In this document: piece by piece, positions 38,401 to 48,097 of the stretch
Numbering within the stretch: position 1 is the first letter of the stretch
Layout: the number at the start of each line of letters is the position of its first letter
Origin: Ignavibacteriota bacterium
GTDB taxonomy: Bacteria; Bacteroidota; Ignavibacteria; Ignavibacteriales; Melioribacteraceae
NCBI GenBank assembly: GCA_016716225.1
Contig: JADJWT010000001.1
Coordinates: 124,001 to 188,000 of the forward strand
Length of the DNA stretch: 64,000 nt
Direction of reading: 5' to 3'
Notes under the pieces: model-generated
The model's database searches: none
What the model was told of the DNA's origin: nothing
What the model saw: only the letters and a program-made list of their open reading frames with translations
Program-made: the position numbers and the translations under genes

Positions 38401-40332
38401 TCAGAAGTTTTTGATAATTATTTTCGCTGCCCAATCTCTTGATGATATTTTTTCATTTCCGGGAAAATTTGGAAGTGATATTTTTCCATTTTCATCTGAT
38501 TCTAAAATAATTTTATTCAACCATTCGCCAGTAATTGTATTAAACCAGAAAAAATAATATTCTTTTTTAGGAAGAAAATTAATTAAAATTGGAAGAGCTG
38601 ATTTATTTTCAAAATATAGTATTGCAAAATCTTTTGCTGAATTTCTCATCAAATAAATCCATCCGTCTAAACCATCTTTCGGACTTCCTTCAGTTTTGTT
38701 CGGAATTATATCTTCTCTTGCAAGTAATAAATCTTGATATTTTTCACCTTCCGATAAAATAAATTCATGTAAATATTTCATATAGTTTGCTGATTTATAT
38801 TTAAATGCTTCCCAAATATGCGGACGTGCGCCATCCGGTTCTCCAGTAGTTGTAATATCATAAGCCGCAGTACCATGAACGTGTCCGCTTAATCCACCCG
38901 ATATAACAGAACCATACATTTGTGCTCGTGCAAAATAATTATCTCTTTCGGAATCAGCTTCAGGACGTTCGCTATTCGGTTTATTAATTTCGTGATTCCA
39001 TCCCGTATAATATGGCTCAAAATTGATGGCTGGATAAGCCGGTTTAAGATTAAAAATTATTTCTAATGAATCTGCTACTCTATGATCTCTTGGTTTATTA
39101 CCAACACTGTGCATTGTTAGCCATTTACAATCTTTATCATGCCCGAAAACTGAATGAGTTGAACTGCTTATTAATGATGTAACGGGTTGATCAAAAGGCG
39201 GTGTTCCATATTTTTCAAAATGATAAGTTAATGCTTCATTAAATTCATCAGCGGTTAGACTAAAATCTTTTGGAATCCAATCAAGATGAATTCCGCTAAA
39301 TACAATATTATAAGCACCATAACGGGAAATTAGATATTGAAAAAATCGTGCAAATGTTTCATTAAAGTCGAAATATGCTTTCCATGATGGACCAACATCT
39401 CTTCTAACAGTTTCAAGCAATGATACAAATCCATTTTTAGATAAATATTCCATTTTCTTATCTAAACTTTTAAAATATTCAGGATTTATTTTTGTGAAAT
39501 CTGAAACACCTAAATATTTTTCAGATAATTCAAAAGGAAGATTCCCAAATTCATCCCGCATATTTTTTGATGTAAAAGTTCCCCAATAACTTAAACCGCC
39601 GGAAGCATCAATTCCCTTTGCATCACTTACGTCATAACCAAATTTTTCCCAAGCATTTCTTAAAAATATTTTGTTTGAATCTGCATAAGTACTAGGATGA
39701 ATATCCGAATCCCAATTTGGAAAACATGAAATCATACTTACTGAATTAAATCCTTGAGCTTTTCTATACATTACTGCATCTTCAAAACCCATTCCGGGTC
39801 CGGGATTATAATTCTTAAATGTTTCAGCATTTCTAAAAGGAAGTCTCCAAGTACTTCCGGCTAACCATGTATCGCCAACCATAAAGTAAGGAGTTCCATC
39901 AGCATATTCTAGAGCGTGTCCATTTTTAGTTGCTCTTAAAAATCCTCTTCGATTTGGATTTAATTGTTTTTCTTCTTCACTCCATTCTATTGCAATAAAT
40001 GAACCAGATTTATTATTTAATCCATTGTCTTCAATTTGATTAGAATAACTTTTCCAATTCCAATTTCCAGATTCAGTTGCAACAAAACGAATTACAAAAT
40101 TGTTACCGCCATTCCAAAATCCATAAATTTTTTTAGAAAAATTTGGACCATTTAATTCAATCCAGCAAGTAACATCAGTATAAAAATCATATTTCTTTTC
40201 AGATTGCAAAGTAATTTCTTTCATTTCCCATACGTGAATTGTATCAGAATTATTTGCGAGAATTAAATTTGAGACGAAATAAAACCCAAATAAATAAAAA
40301 ACATAAAAAATTTTTGCTGTGGAAGTTTTCAT
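38401..40332 (-). CDS. Secreted apiosidase-like glycoside hydrolase (DUF5060 + DUF4038 type)
   Basis: A 643-residue protein with a hydrophobic N-terminal signal (IFYVFYLFGFYFVSNLILA). Residues about 30-130 are a beta-sandwich (VWEMKEITLQSEKKYDFYTDV and FWNGGNNFVIRF) matching DUF5060. Residues about 140-560 form a TIM-barrel-like region (FLRATKNGHALEYADGTPYFMVGDTWLAGSTWR) as in DUF4038/GH140 apiosidase-like enzymes, which act on pectic and other plant side chains. It ends with a C-terminal beta domain. It shares an operon with a putative carbohydrate-binding protein 12 bases upstream. The substrate is not determined. Confidence 0.78.
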   Translation of the reverse strand: MKTSTAKIFYVFYLFGFYFVSNLILANNSDTIHVWEMKEITLQSEKKYDFYTDVTCWIELNGPNFSKKIYGFWNGGNNFVIRFVATESGNWNWKSYSNQIEDNGLNNKSGSFIAIEWSEEEKQLNPNRRGFLRATKNGHALEYADGTPYFMVGDTWLAGSTWRLPFRNAETFKNYNPGPGMGFEDAVMYRKAQGFNSVSMISCFPNWDSDIHPSTYADSNKIFLRNAWEKFGYDVSDAKGIDASGGLSYWGTFTSKNMRDEFGNLPFELSEKYLGVSDFTKINPEYFKSLDKKMEYLSKNGFVSLLETVRRDVGPSWKAYFDFNETFARFFQYLISRYGAYNIVFSGIHLDWIPKDFSLTADEFNEALTYHFEKYGTPPFDQPVTSLISSSTHSVFGHDKDCKWLTMHSVGNKPRDHRVADSLEIIFNLKPAYPAINFEPYYTGWNHEINKPNSERPEADSERDNYFARAQMYGSVISGGLSGHVHGTAAYDITTTGEPDGARPHIWEAFKYKSANYMKYLHEFILSEGEKYQDLLLAREDIIPNKTEGSPKDGLDGWIYLMRNSAKDFAILYFENKSALPILINFLPKKEYYFFWFNTITGEWLNKIILESDENGKISLPNFPGNEKISSRDWAAKIIIKNF

Positions 40333-40344
40333 TGGTTCACCATT

Positions 40345-41559
40345 TTATTTATTCATTGTATTGAAATGAAGTTTTGCCGTAAAGTTTTCGTTATTATTTT
40401 CTAAAGAATAAAAAGATGCATTAACTGCACCAAGCGGGCGAATCAATAATCCTTTTGTAGTTCCATCAATTAAGCGCTGCATAACTGGTTGTGAAATTGT
40501 AATATAATTTTTACCACCGTTTTCTTCAACCATTTCAAAATCGTAAATCATTTGACTATTAAAAACTTTGGAATATTTTTTATTTTTTGTTAATGAATTA
40601 TAAGTAACGCTACTCTGATTCCATTCACTATCACCATTATGAATTTCTATCACTCTCACTTTTCCAAATTCAATTCCGAAATCTTCACCGAAAATTTGTT
40701 TATAATTTCCGCCAAAATTTACTGAATGCGTAGTAAGTTCAAGTAAAGCAGATTCCGTAATTTTTTTATCTTTAAATTCAGAAAAATCCCACTTTAAAAT
40801 TCCCCATTGATTTGCATTTATACTAAGTAAATATTCCGTTTTACCATTAGCCATAGTTTTATAATCATTAAAATTCACATCCGGAAAATCCAAATTAACT
40901 AAACAATCATTTGTTACAGATAAGTGATTTGAGAAATTAATTATTTCCGGTTTAGGTGGATGATAAGGAACAAGATTTCCTTTATCAGGTTCTACTTCAT
41001 TAATATTTACAATATCTGCGCGGTAATAATCAATATCAATAATATATTTTTCCAATCCAAAATCAGTTGCACAAAGCTGAACATAAACTGTATCTCCCGG
41101 TTTTGCATCAAACTTTTTTGTTGTCATACTTATTACATGCCAGTTTGTTGTATCGGGAATATCAAACTCCATTAAATCAATATGATAATCTGTTGTACGA
41201 TTTGTATTAATCATAAAATTTAATCTTCGCGGAGCAATATGCAAACGAACTTTTGCTTCAACGCGCAATTGAAAATTTGGGTTTTCAAATTTTTTTAGAT
41301 CAAGCCATTTTGTTACATCTCGTTTTATTAATGTCCAGTATACATTATATTTATCTTCAGAACCGTCTACAATCATTGTTGCAAATTCTTTATTTGGAAT
41401 AAAACTTAATTTAGGATTTCCATCTCCAACCAAAGTAAACCATCCATCAATATTAGGTGAATTAAATTCATCCAAGAATTGCGCATTATTTTTTGTAATG
41501 CTCAGGAAAAAAATAAAAATTAAAAGCTTACTTACTTTAACGTTCATCGTCATTCTCAT
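40345..41559 (-). CDS. Secreted putative carbohydrate-binding protein
   Basis: A 404-residue protein. Several in-frame ATGs open it, and the best signal peptide starts at MNVKVSKLLIFIFFLS. The first half (FLDEFNSPNIDGWFTLVGDG and WHVISMTTKKFDAKPGDTVYVQLCATDFG) looks like a jelly-roll carbohydrate-binding domain. The second half (ESALLELTTHSVNF, DSEWNQSSVTYNSLTKN, GLLIRPLGAVNASFYS) resembles DNRLRE/CBM96-like domains. I see no catalytic signature. Pairing with the apiosidase-like gene suggests polysaccharide binding. The domain names are tentative. Confidence 0.6.
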   Translation of the reverse strand: MRMTMNVKVSKLLIFIFFLSITKNNAQFLDEFNSPNIDGWFTLVGDGNPKLSFIPNKEFATMIVDGSEDKYNVYWTLIKRDVTKWLDLKKFENPNFQLRVEAKVRLHIAPRRLNFMINTNRTTDYHIDLMEFDIPDTTNWHVISMTTKKFDAKPGDTVYVQLCATDFGLEKYIIDIDYYRADIVNINEVEPDKGNLVPYHPPKPEIINFSNHLSVTNDCLVNLDFPDVNFNDYKTMANGKTEYLLSINANQWGILKWDFSEFKDKKITESALLELTTHSVNFGGNYKQIFGEDFGIEFGKVRVIEIHNGDSEWNQSSVTYNSLTKNKKYSKVFNSQMIYDFEMVEENGGKNYITISQPVMQRLIDGTTKGLLIRPLGAVNASFYSLENNNENFTAKLHFNTMNK

Positions 41560-42154
41560 TTTTTGTTGATGCGAGTTTTTACATATATTTTGAAATTACA
41601 GAATTCACAGAACTTAAAAAATATTTACCTTTGTTAAAGTATTAAACTTATGTTTTTGTATCAAATACTATTGGAGACCAAAGCAAAATTTATTCAAAAA
41701 AAATTTCCAGGAAGAACACTTTTTATAAAGAGGATAAAGTGTAAAAGATTGAATACCTTTTTGATTACTTTTATTTGATATTTCTATTGGAGTTTAACTT
41801 TCTGGGGAAAATTAGGAATTGTAAAAAGTGTGTTTTCAGCTCATTCTCAACAGTTACCGAGCCAACTGGGGGAATCGAACCCCCGACCTACTCATTACGA
41901 ATTCCGTACAAACTATTCGAATTTACCTTGTTGCAATCTATTGACTACATTTTAAATAACAATCTTGAAAGAACTATTTTTTGTAAGCTAAAATTATTTT
42001 GTTAGTCAAATATAAAAATTTATATCATTAATTTTTTATAAAGGTATAAATGCTTTTAAATTTTATGAATAGATTTCTAATATTTAATACATCCAAGCTT
42101 TTCAGTAGCATCACTTATTGCAAAATATATTAACTCCATTATTTTTTCACAATT
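41560..42154. other. Left boundary region of the integrated element
   Basis: About 595 bases without a gene. Positions 41560-41846 are chromosomal, AT-rich and featureless to my eye. The 56-bp att repeat is at 41847-41902. The remaining 252 bases are element DNA downstream of hsdR, where transcription of the defence operon must end, though no strong terminator is visible. A short open frame across the repeat is not a credible gene. Confidence 0.6.
41847..41902. repeat. attL: 56-bp direct repeat with tRNA-Thr 3' fragment
   Basis: Identical over 56 bases to 62974-63029 and diverging at once on both sides. Positions 41860-41902 are the displaced last 43 bases of the tRNA-Thr gene (anticodon loop to acceptor, minus strand) without a 5' half, so this copy is not a functional tRNA. 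It marks the left end of the integrated element. Confidence 0.95.
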
Positions 42155-44476
42155 TTATGCAGCAACATGTTCATACAAATGCTTCTGGAATAAAATAAAC
42201 GTATCTCTTATTTTTTCAACTCCACCTAATACGGCTGCTGCATCTTGTAATGATTGATATTTTAATTGTAATAAACTTGGTAATTTTTCTTGATCAAGTT
42301 CATCAACACCAGTTTCAATATATTTACTAAGAACAAAGTCAATAAATTCTTTCTGATGATTATCTAATTCATTAAAAATATAATTTCTACTTTTCCGAAC
42401 TCGTTCTTCCCTACTAATTGGTTGAACAGCAAACGCCACAAATTCTAGCACATCAAATAAATCACTTTTTTCTGCATGAATAAGATTTTGTAATGTAAGT
42501 AACTGCTCCCTACCATAACCAGCATCTTCTAACTTCTCTAACAAAACTTTACGAGTATTAGGATCACTCCAAATTTTCCTTAATTCTTCTTCATCCTTAA
42601 AAAACTTAGGCAGTGAACCAAATAAACTTTTAAGGAATTCTTCAGAAGAAATAGGTGTCCCATCTGCACTCCAAAAAGATGTTGAAATCATGTGTTGTAT
42701 TTCTCTTTCCTTGCCATCCGCTAGTTTAATTTTAATCTTCTTGGGTCTATTTTTATCTTCTCTTTCAATATTTTCTTTTACTTTTTCCAGATATTCATTT
42801 TGTGGTTCTCGCACTGCTTTTGGTTCCGGTTCAATTGGTTCGCCATCCCATTCCGGATCAGCAAAATGATGATAGGCATCTACAAAATCATAAATTGTAA
42901 AATATTCTTTACCGTCAAATAATCTTGTTCCTCTACCTATAATTTGCTTAAACTCGATCATTGAATTTATTGGACGCAATAAAACAATATTTCTAATGTT
43001 GCGTGCATCTACACCAGTAGATAATTTTTGAGAAGTTGTTAAAATAGTTGGGATTGTTTTTTCATTATCTTGAAATTCTCTTAAAAATTGTTCTCCTTTA
43101 TCTCCATCATTTGCAGTAACACGTACACAATAATTGGTATTATCTGATTCTTTGTGTTGATTTATTAAGTCCCTTATAATTGCAGCATGCGGTTGATTGG
43201 CACAAAATACAATAGCTTTTTCTTTTTGATTAACATCATCTAAATAAATCTTAACTCGTTTTTTCTCTCTTGCTTTTATTTCAATTGTTTTATTGAAATC
43301 TGTTTCTTTATAAATTTTCCCTTCTTCAACCTCACCTTCAAGTACATCATCATCTCTGGTATAAATATAATCGTCTAGGGTTGTTTTTATTCGCTTAACC
43401 TTAAATGGAGTTAAAAAACCATCGTTTATGCCTTCCTTTAATGAGTATATAAAAACCGGTTCGCCAAAATAAAGATATGTATCAACGTTATCCGTTCTCT
43501 TTGGAGTTGCGGTTAAACCTAATTGCACTGCCGGTGAAAAGTATTCTAAAATATCTCTCCAGCTACTCTCATCATTTGCTCCGCCTCTATGGCATTCATC
43601 AACAATAATAAAATCAAAATAATCTTTTGGATAATCTCCAAAGTAAGGAGTTGGTTTTCCATCCTTATCTTTTCCACTCATAAACGTTTGGAAGATAGTA
43701 AAGAAAATACTTCCGTTAGTTGGTACTTTACCTTTCTTTTTAATTTCATCCGGTTTAATTCTAACTAGAGCATCTTCGGGGAATGCTGAAAAAGCATTAA
43801 AGGCTTGATCTGCAAGAATGTTTCTATCGGCAAGAAAAAAAATTCTTGGTCGCATCTTTCCATCACGTTTTAAGTTCCATCTTGTATGGAATAGCTTCCA
43901 AGCTATTTGAAACGCTATCGCTGTTTTACCGGTTCCGGTAGCTAATGTTAAAAGAATCCGTTGTTTATTATTTGCAATTGCTTCTGTTGCTTTGTTAACC
44001 GCTAATTCTTGATAATATCTTAATTGCCAAGTTCCGCTTCTATCTTCAAAAGGAATTAAAGATAATTTTTCCCGCCAATCATTTTGTTCAGAAAAGGTTT
44101 TATTCCACATTTCTTCCGGTGTAAGGAAATTATTAACTAATCCCTCTTTACCAGATTTCATGCAGATATGATAAATTTCATTTCCATTTGTTGAATAGGT
44201 ATTATCTAGTTTTAATTTTTCGGCATATTCTTTTGCTTGTGCAACACCTTCTCCAACTTCAAGCTCATCACATTTTGCTTCAACAACTGCAAGCTTAATA
44301 CCTTTGTAAACTAACACATAATCTGCAATAAGTTTTTTTGATCTAATTCCACCAACTTGAATTTTACCGGCAGTGATATTGAATTCACGAAGTATTTTTG
44401 ACTCCGGCACAACCCCCCAACCACACTCTTTTAATTTGGGATCTATTAGTTCCGCTCTTGTTTCAGATTCATTCAT
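42155..44476 (-). CDS. hsdR: Type I restriction endonuclease subunit R (EcoAI/EcoEI-like)
   Basis: A 773-residue motor and nuclease subunit. The N-terminal nuclease domain has IADYVLVYKGIKLAVVEAKC near residues 50-69 (the D...ExK cleavage site). The SF2 translocase has TLATGTGKTAIAF near residue 180, IIVDECHRGG near residue 298, LGLTATPKR near residue 327 and IIGRGTRLFDG near residue 518. The C-terminal third matches the EcoEI R C-domain, which binds the methylase. It is the last gene of the defence operon, 14 bases after the GajB-like gene. With HsdM and HsdS it cuts unmodified DNA far from the recognition site. Confidence 0.95.
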   Translation of the reverse strand: MNESETRAELIDPKLKECGWGVVPESKILREFNITAGKIQVGGIRSKKLIADYVLVYKGIKLAVVEAKCDELEVGEGVAQAKEYAEKLKLDNTYSTNGNEIYHICMKSGKEGLVNNFLTPEEMWNKTFSEQNDWREKLSLIPFEDRSGTWQLRYYQELAVNKATEAIANNKQRILLTLATGTGKTAIAFQIAWKLFHTRWNLKRDGKMRPRIFFLADRNILADQAFNAFSAFPEDALVRIKPDEIKKKGKVPTNGSIFFTIFQTFMSGKDKDGKPTPYFGDYPKDYFDFIIVDECHRGGANDESSWRDILEYFSPAVQLGLTATPKRTDNVDTYLYFGEPVFIYSLKEGINDGFLTPFKVKRIKTTLDDYIYTRDDDVLEGEVEEGKIYKETDFNKTIEIKAREKKRVKIYLDDVNQKEKAIVFCANQPHAAIIRDLINQHKESDNTNYCVRVTANDGDKGEQFLREFQDNEKTIPTILTTSQKLSTGVDARNIRNIVLLRPINSMIEFKQIIGRGTRLFDGKEYFTIYDFVDAYHHFADPEWDGEPIEPEPKAVREPQNEYLEKVKENIEREDKNRPKKIKIKLADGKEREIQHMISTSFWSADGTPISSEEFLKSLFGSLPKFFKDEEELRKIWSDPNTRKVLLEKLEDAGYGREQLLTLQNLIHAEKSDLFDVLEFVAFAVQPISREERVRKSRNYIFNELDNHQKEFIDFVLSKYIETGVDELDQEKLPSLLQLKYQSLQDAAAVLGGVEKIRDTFILFQKHLYEHVAA

Positions 44477-44490
44477 TAAACAACCTTTAT

Positions 44491-46332
44491 TTAATTGAAT
44501 GATTCTTTCAAAAATCTCGATTTAGTTCTGCACTTAGTTTCTCCCCAAGGCAACATTCGTTGTTCCGGATATGTAACATATAAAAACCTTCTAGCTCTAG
44601 TAAAGGCGACATACATGTTATTTTTTTCTTGAATCATTTCTACACCACCATTTTTGATTGCTCTATAGTCAGGGAAAGTACCATCATCCATACCTAAAAG
44701 GAAAATTATGTCATATTCTTGTCCCTTCATTGTATGTACTGTGCTAAGAGTAATTCCATTGGGTTCGGCTAATGGATGAGTTTGCCCAAGCGCCATAGCA
44801 TTTTTAAATTGGTTCAGTTTTTTTTTGTCTGTTTTTCTTGCATATTGGAGCCAATGCATTTCAACTAAACCTATTTCATTCAAAATTAAATTTTTATCAT
44901 CATCTTCAATTAAATCGTTGTTTTCAATATAAGTTGAAAACTTATTTAATAATAGGTTCAAATTACTACCGTCATTTTTAAGTTCTAACACAATCTCTAA
45001 AACTTTTTTATATTGATCTAAACTTAATCTTTCCACTAGGTCATCAATATTTTTGCTTTCTGGAATATTGGCTAAGTTTTTCAATCTCCCAAAATGCAAG
45101 CTATCTGCCGGATTTAGTTTGACAGTTAGAGCCAAGTCAAAAAGATTCATAACTGTCGATTCAAATTTTATCGACCCTGGAGTAATTTTATAATAGTAAG
45201 GAATGGAAGCTTCCTTTAATTTTGCTTCGAGATTAGCAAAGACATACTTATTACGAGCAAGGATAGCTATTTTTTCATAAGTTATCGGCCCCTCAATATC
45301 ATCATGTATTTCAAGAGTAATCAATTCATTTATTTTTTTGATGATCCAACTTGCTTCAGCATCTTCGTCTATCGCTGGTATAATTTCAACAATACCTGGT
45401 ATTACTGCATTAATAATATCCGTCGAATTGGGGATTATTTTTTCAGCAGCTTCTATGACTTTTTTTGATGAGCGATAATTTTCCCTCAACTCAATAATCT
45501 TTGGGTTAAAATCTTCAATGAAATTTTTATTCATATAATTAGATGAAGAACCATTAAAAGCATAAATTGATTGATTCGGGTCACCGACCATCATTATATT
45601 ATTGTATTTTCCGTTTGTTATGGATTTAAGAAGTTGATATTGAGCATTATTTAGGTCTTGAGCTTCATCAATGCATATATATTCATAAGTTTTTCGATAT
45701 AGAGCAGCAACTGGGGGGTTACTGATAAATAATTGATACGTTAGCATAATTAAATCATCAAAATCAATTGCATTTTGAGAAATGAGTATTTCCTGATATG
45801 AATGATATAATAAAACGGTATTCTCATTTTCAGTTTTACTTAATAATTCTGATTCTGATAATAATTCTCTCTTTACTTTTGAAATAAACTCCAAAGTTTT
45901 ATATCGAAATTCTCGCTGTTTTTTTTCATCAAAGGTTTTATAATTTGCATAATATGAAGGCGTGGATTCGATAGCTTGTTCAATAAGCTGTAGTCTATCC
46001 GATTCTTTTTCAAAAATTTGAGGCATTGTTGTCAGGCCTATTAGATTACCACGCATTTCCAAAATTTGCTGACAGAAACCGTGAAAAGTACCAATAAAAA
46101 CACGTGATTTTATCTCTTCAGAATCGCCCAGGCGTTCCTTCATTTCATCACCAGCTTTGTTTGTAAATGTAATTGCTAGAATTTTCTTCTTAGTAATATT
46201 TAGTAATCGCTTTATCCTTTCAGTAAGTATTCGTGTTTTACCACTTCCAGCACTTGCTTTAACCAAAAGGGCACCATCACCAAATGAAACTGCATCTTCT
46301 TGCTTACTTGATAGTTTTATAATGTCTTGCAT
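44491..46332 (-). CDS. gajB: UvrD/PcrA-like helicase, Gabija GajB-type
   Basis: A 613-residue SF1A helicase. ASAGSGKTRILTERIKRLL near residue 29 is motif I. ITFTNKAGDEMKERL is motif Ia. CIDEAQDLNNAQYQLL near residue 223 is motif II. VGDPNQSIYAFNG is motif III. STVHTMKGQEYDIIFLLG is motif V and MYVAFTRARRFLYVT near residue 570 is motif VI. The partner upstream by 13 bases is an OLD/TOPRIM nuclease, the pairing that defines Gabija. It is longer than the commonly studied GajB (about 500 residues). A separate DNA-repair role is unlikely within this operon. The Gabija assignment follows from the pair. Confidence 0.85.
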   Translation of the reverse strand: MQDIIKLSSKQEDAVSFGDGALLVKASAGSGKTRILTERIKRLLNITKKKILAITFTNKAGDEMKERLGDSEEIKSRVFIGTFHGFCQQILEMRGNLIGLTTMPQIFEKESDRLQLIEQAIESTPSYYANYKTFDEKKQREFRYKTLEFISKVKRELLSESELLSKTENENTVLLYHSYQEILISQNAIDFDDLIMLTYQLFISNPPVAALYRKTYEYICIDEAQDLNNAQYQLLKSITNGKYNNIMMVGDPNQSIYAFNGSSSNYMNKNFIEDFNPKIIELRENYRSSKKVIEAAEKIIPNSTDIINAVIPGIVEIIPAIDEDAEASWIIKKINELITLEIHDDIEGPITYEKIAILARNKYVFANLEAKLKEASIPYYYKITPGSIKFESTVMNLFDLALTVKLNPADSLHFGRLKNLANIPESKNIDDLVERLSLDQYKKVLEIVLELKNDGSNLNLLLNKFSTYIENNDLIEDDDKNLILNEIGLVEMHWLQYARKTDKKKLNQFKNAMALGQTHPLAEPNGITLSTVHTMKGQEYDIIFLLGMDDGTFPDYRAIKNGGVEMIQEKNNMYVAFTRARRFLYVTYPEQRMLPWGETKCRTKSRFLKESFN

Positions 46333-46345
46333 AACGAACCTTTTT

Positions 46346-48088
46346 TTATAACACTTTTTTAATTAAATCAAATAAATCAATAATCTTTGGCGGCAATTTC
46401 TTGCCACTCTCGATAATAGCGTATGCAATTACAGGGCCGTACATGGTTTTGTTATTAGTAATAATTTCATATATTTTATCATCACTATAATCATTTATTT
46501 CCTTTGATTTGGCTATTTTATGGTGTTCATTTTGAAAAACAATTGAGTTAATAATTGCCTGTTTTATTTCATTCGAAAAACCATCTATTATCAATTGCTT
46601 TTCAAAATTATTACCGTCATTTAGAAATACTATACAATCTGATTCCGCATTGGAAGAGTTCAAATCTCTCAACTGTTTTTGAACACTTTCTTTGACATTC
46701 TGACCCTCTTTAGTTTCAGCATCACTAAAAATACACCAAGGAATGTTCAAGGATTCTGCGACTCTCATAAAAGGTAAATAACTTCCATGTCCACCAACTC
46801 CAATAAAATCAATTCCGAGTTCCACAGAGGTTTTATCAAAATATTTTTGAGCATAGATGGGCAATGCCTGTTCTTCAGTTTCACCCTCAAATAGAACTAT
46901 AATTTTTGAGAAAAACAGTTCGCCTCTAGTATTAATAACTTGCCGTTTTATTTTTCGAATATCTTCTTTTGAAAAATCAGTAGTATTTATCTTCCCACAA
47001 ATAACTTTATTTCCTTTTTTGTAGAAACTTCTGATTTGTTTCAAATCTGCTGAGCCCGCAACATAGGGTGAATGGGTTGATACTATTTTTTGACCATAAA
47101 CATCTGAAATCTGACCAAACAATTTTTTCTGAGCATTGGGATGCAAATGCGCCTCAGGCTCTTCAATAGTTGTGATTGGGCAAAAAGGTTTTTCTTTCTT
47201 TTTTGAGTTTTTATAAAAAAAAGATATAAAAGATTTAAGAGTTAGGAAAGATGACCAACTTCGAGTTCCCATTCCATGGTAATCCATAGAGAATTCAGAA
47301 TACTGAATTGAGACTCCTCGATTTAAGTCCCGTACTTTTTTAGGGAATGGAGTTATGTCAACACCGTTGTTTTCATTATCCATTGCAGTATCTAAATCCT
47401 TTAGATTTGCTGCAATATTCGATAGAATATCGCTGCTAGTTACCGCATGTTCATTTAGTTCCTTTATTTGTTTTTCAATAGATTCAATATCCTCTGGGGC
47501 GTATTCTATTATCGAAAGCATTTTACCCAGATATGAATTTCTCAATTTTAAATCCTCAATTATATCTCGTTTAGCATCCAAATAAAAGAAAGGTGTTTCA
47601 TCAAAATGATAAGGTTTTTCACTCCCATTTTCTGCGTGATACCAACATTCTCCTTCTCCATTTTCAAAAGCACCCCAATCTTTTAAAATATATTGTTTTG
47701 CTTTTGGTGCATTTGTTAAAGGATCAATTTTAACTATGGTTCGAAGTGGAATAAATTGTTCTCCTAAAGTATTAATAACTATTCTATCATCGGTGAAAAC
47801 TTCGAGCCAGATATCTGTGAAATCATTTATTCTTTCACCTATTTTATTTATGGGAATTATTCTAATATCAACAATAATTTCATTAACTTTTTGATTCTCT
47901 GACAAATAAAAATCATCGGGGGATATAAATTGACGATTTCCAAGGACAATTTGTAGAGCTTTAAGAAACGAAGTCTTACCAGTGTTATTCATTCCGGTCA
48001 ACACAGTTAATGGTTCGAGAGTTACCTCAATATTTTCCAGCCCTCTAAGGCCATATATTCTAACGCTATCAATTAAAATGCTCATCAT
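46346..48088 (-). CDS. gajA: OLD-family ATPase/TOPRIM nuclease, Gabija GajA-type
   Basis: A 580-residue protein. The N-terminal ABC-like ATPase has VLTGMNNTGKTSFLKAL near residue 30 (Walker A) and TTIEEPEAHLHPNAQKKLFG near residue 305 (Walker B and D-loop), with STHSPYVAGS after it (H-loop). The C-terminal TOPRIM nuclease has VLFEGETEEQALPIYA near residue 393 and FSDAETKEG near residue 439, the acidic metal ligands. Length and domain order fit class 2 OLD nucleases such as GajA, which nick DNA and act with GajB against phage. It lies between hsdS and the helicase gene. Confidence 0.87.
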   Translation of the reverse strand: MMSILIDSVRIYGLRGLENIEVTLEPLTVLTGMNNTGKTSFLKALQIVLGNRQFISPDDFYLSENQKVNEIIVDIRIIPINKIGERINDFTDIWLEVFTDDRIVINTLGEQFIPLRTIVKIDPLTNAPKAKQYILKDWGAFENGEGECWYHAENGSEKPYHFDETPFFYLDAKRDIIEDLKLRNSYLGKMLSIIEYAPEDIESIEKQIKELNEHAVTSSDILSNIAANLKDLDTAMDNENNGVDITPFPKKVRDLNRGVSIQYSEFSMDYHGMGTRSWSSFLTLKSFISFFYKNSKKKEKPFCPITTIEEPEAHLHPNAQKKLFGQISDVYGQKIVSTHSPYVAGSADLKQIRSFYKKGNKVICGKINTTDFSKEDIRKIKRQVINTRGELFFSKIIVLFEGETEEQALPIYAQKYFDKTSVELGIDFIGVGGHGSYLPFMRVAESLNIPWCIFSDAETKEGQNVKESVQKQLRDLNSSNAESDCIVFLNDGNNFEKQLIIDGFSNEIKQAIINSIVFQNEHHKIAKSKEINDYSDDKIYEIITNNKTMYGPVIAYAIIESGKKLPPKIIDLFDLIKKVL

Positions 48089-48097
48089 TAGCCTTAT

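Noticed and set aside
41860..41902. A second tRNA-Thr gene at the left boundary
   Set aside because: Only the 3' 43 bases match; the following sequence cannot form the anticodon stem, D arm or acceptor 5' strand.
41775..42005. Short plus-strand ORF crossing the left att repeat
   Set aside because: It spans the tRNA fragment, has no ribosome site and no family signature; an accident of composition.
44491..46332. Host UvrD/PcrA repair helicase
   Set aside because: It lies inside a mobile defence operon next to an OLD/TOPRIM gene, so GajB-type assignment is preferred over a housekeeping role.
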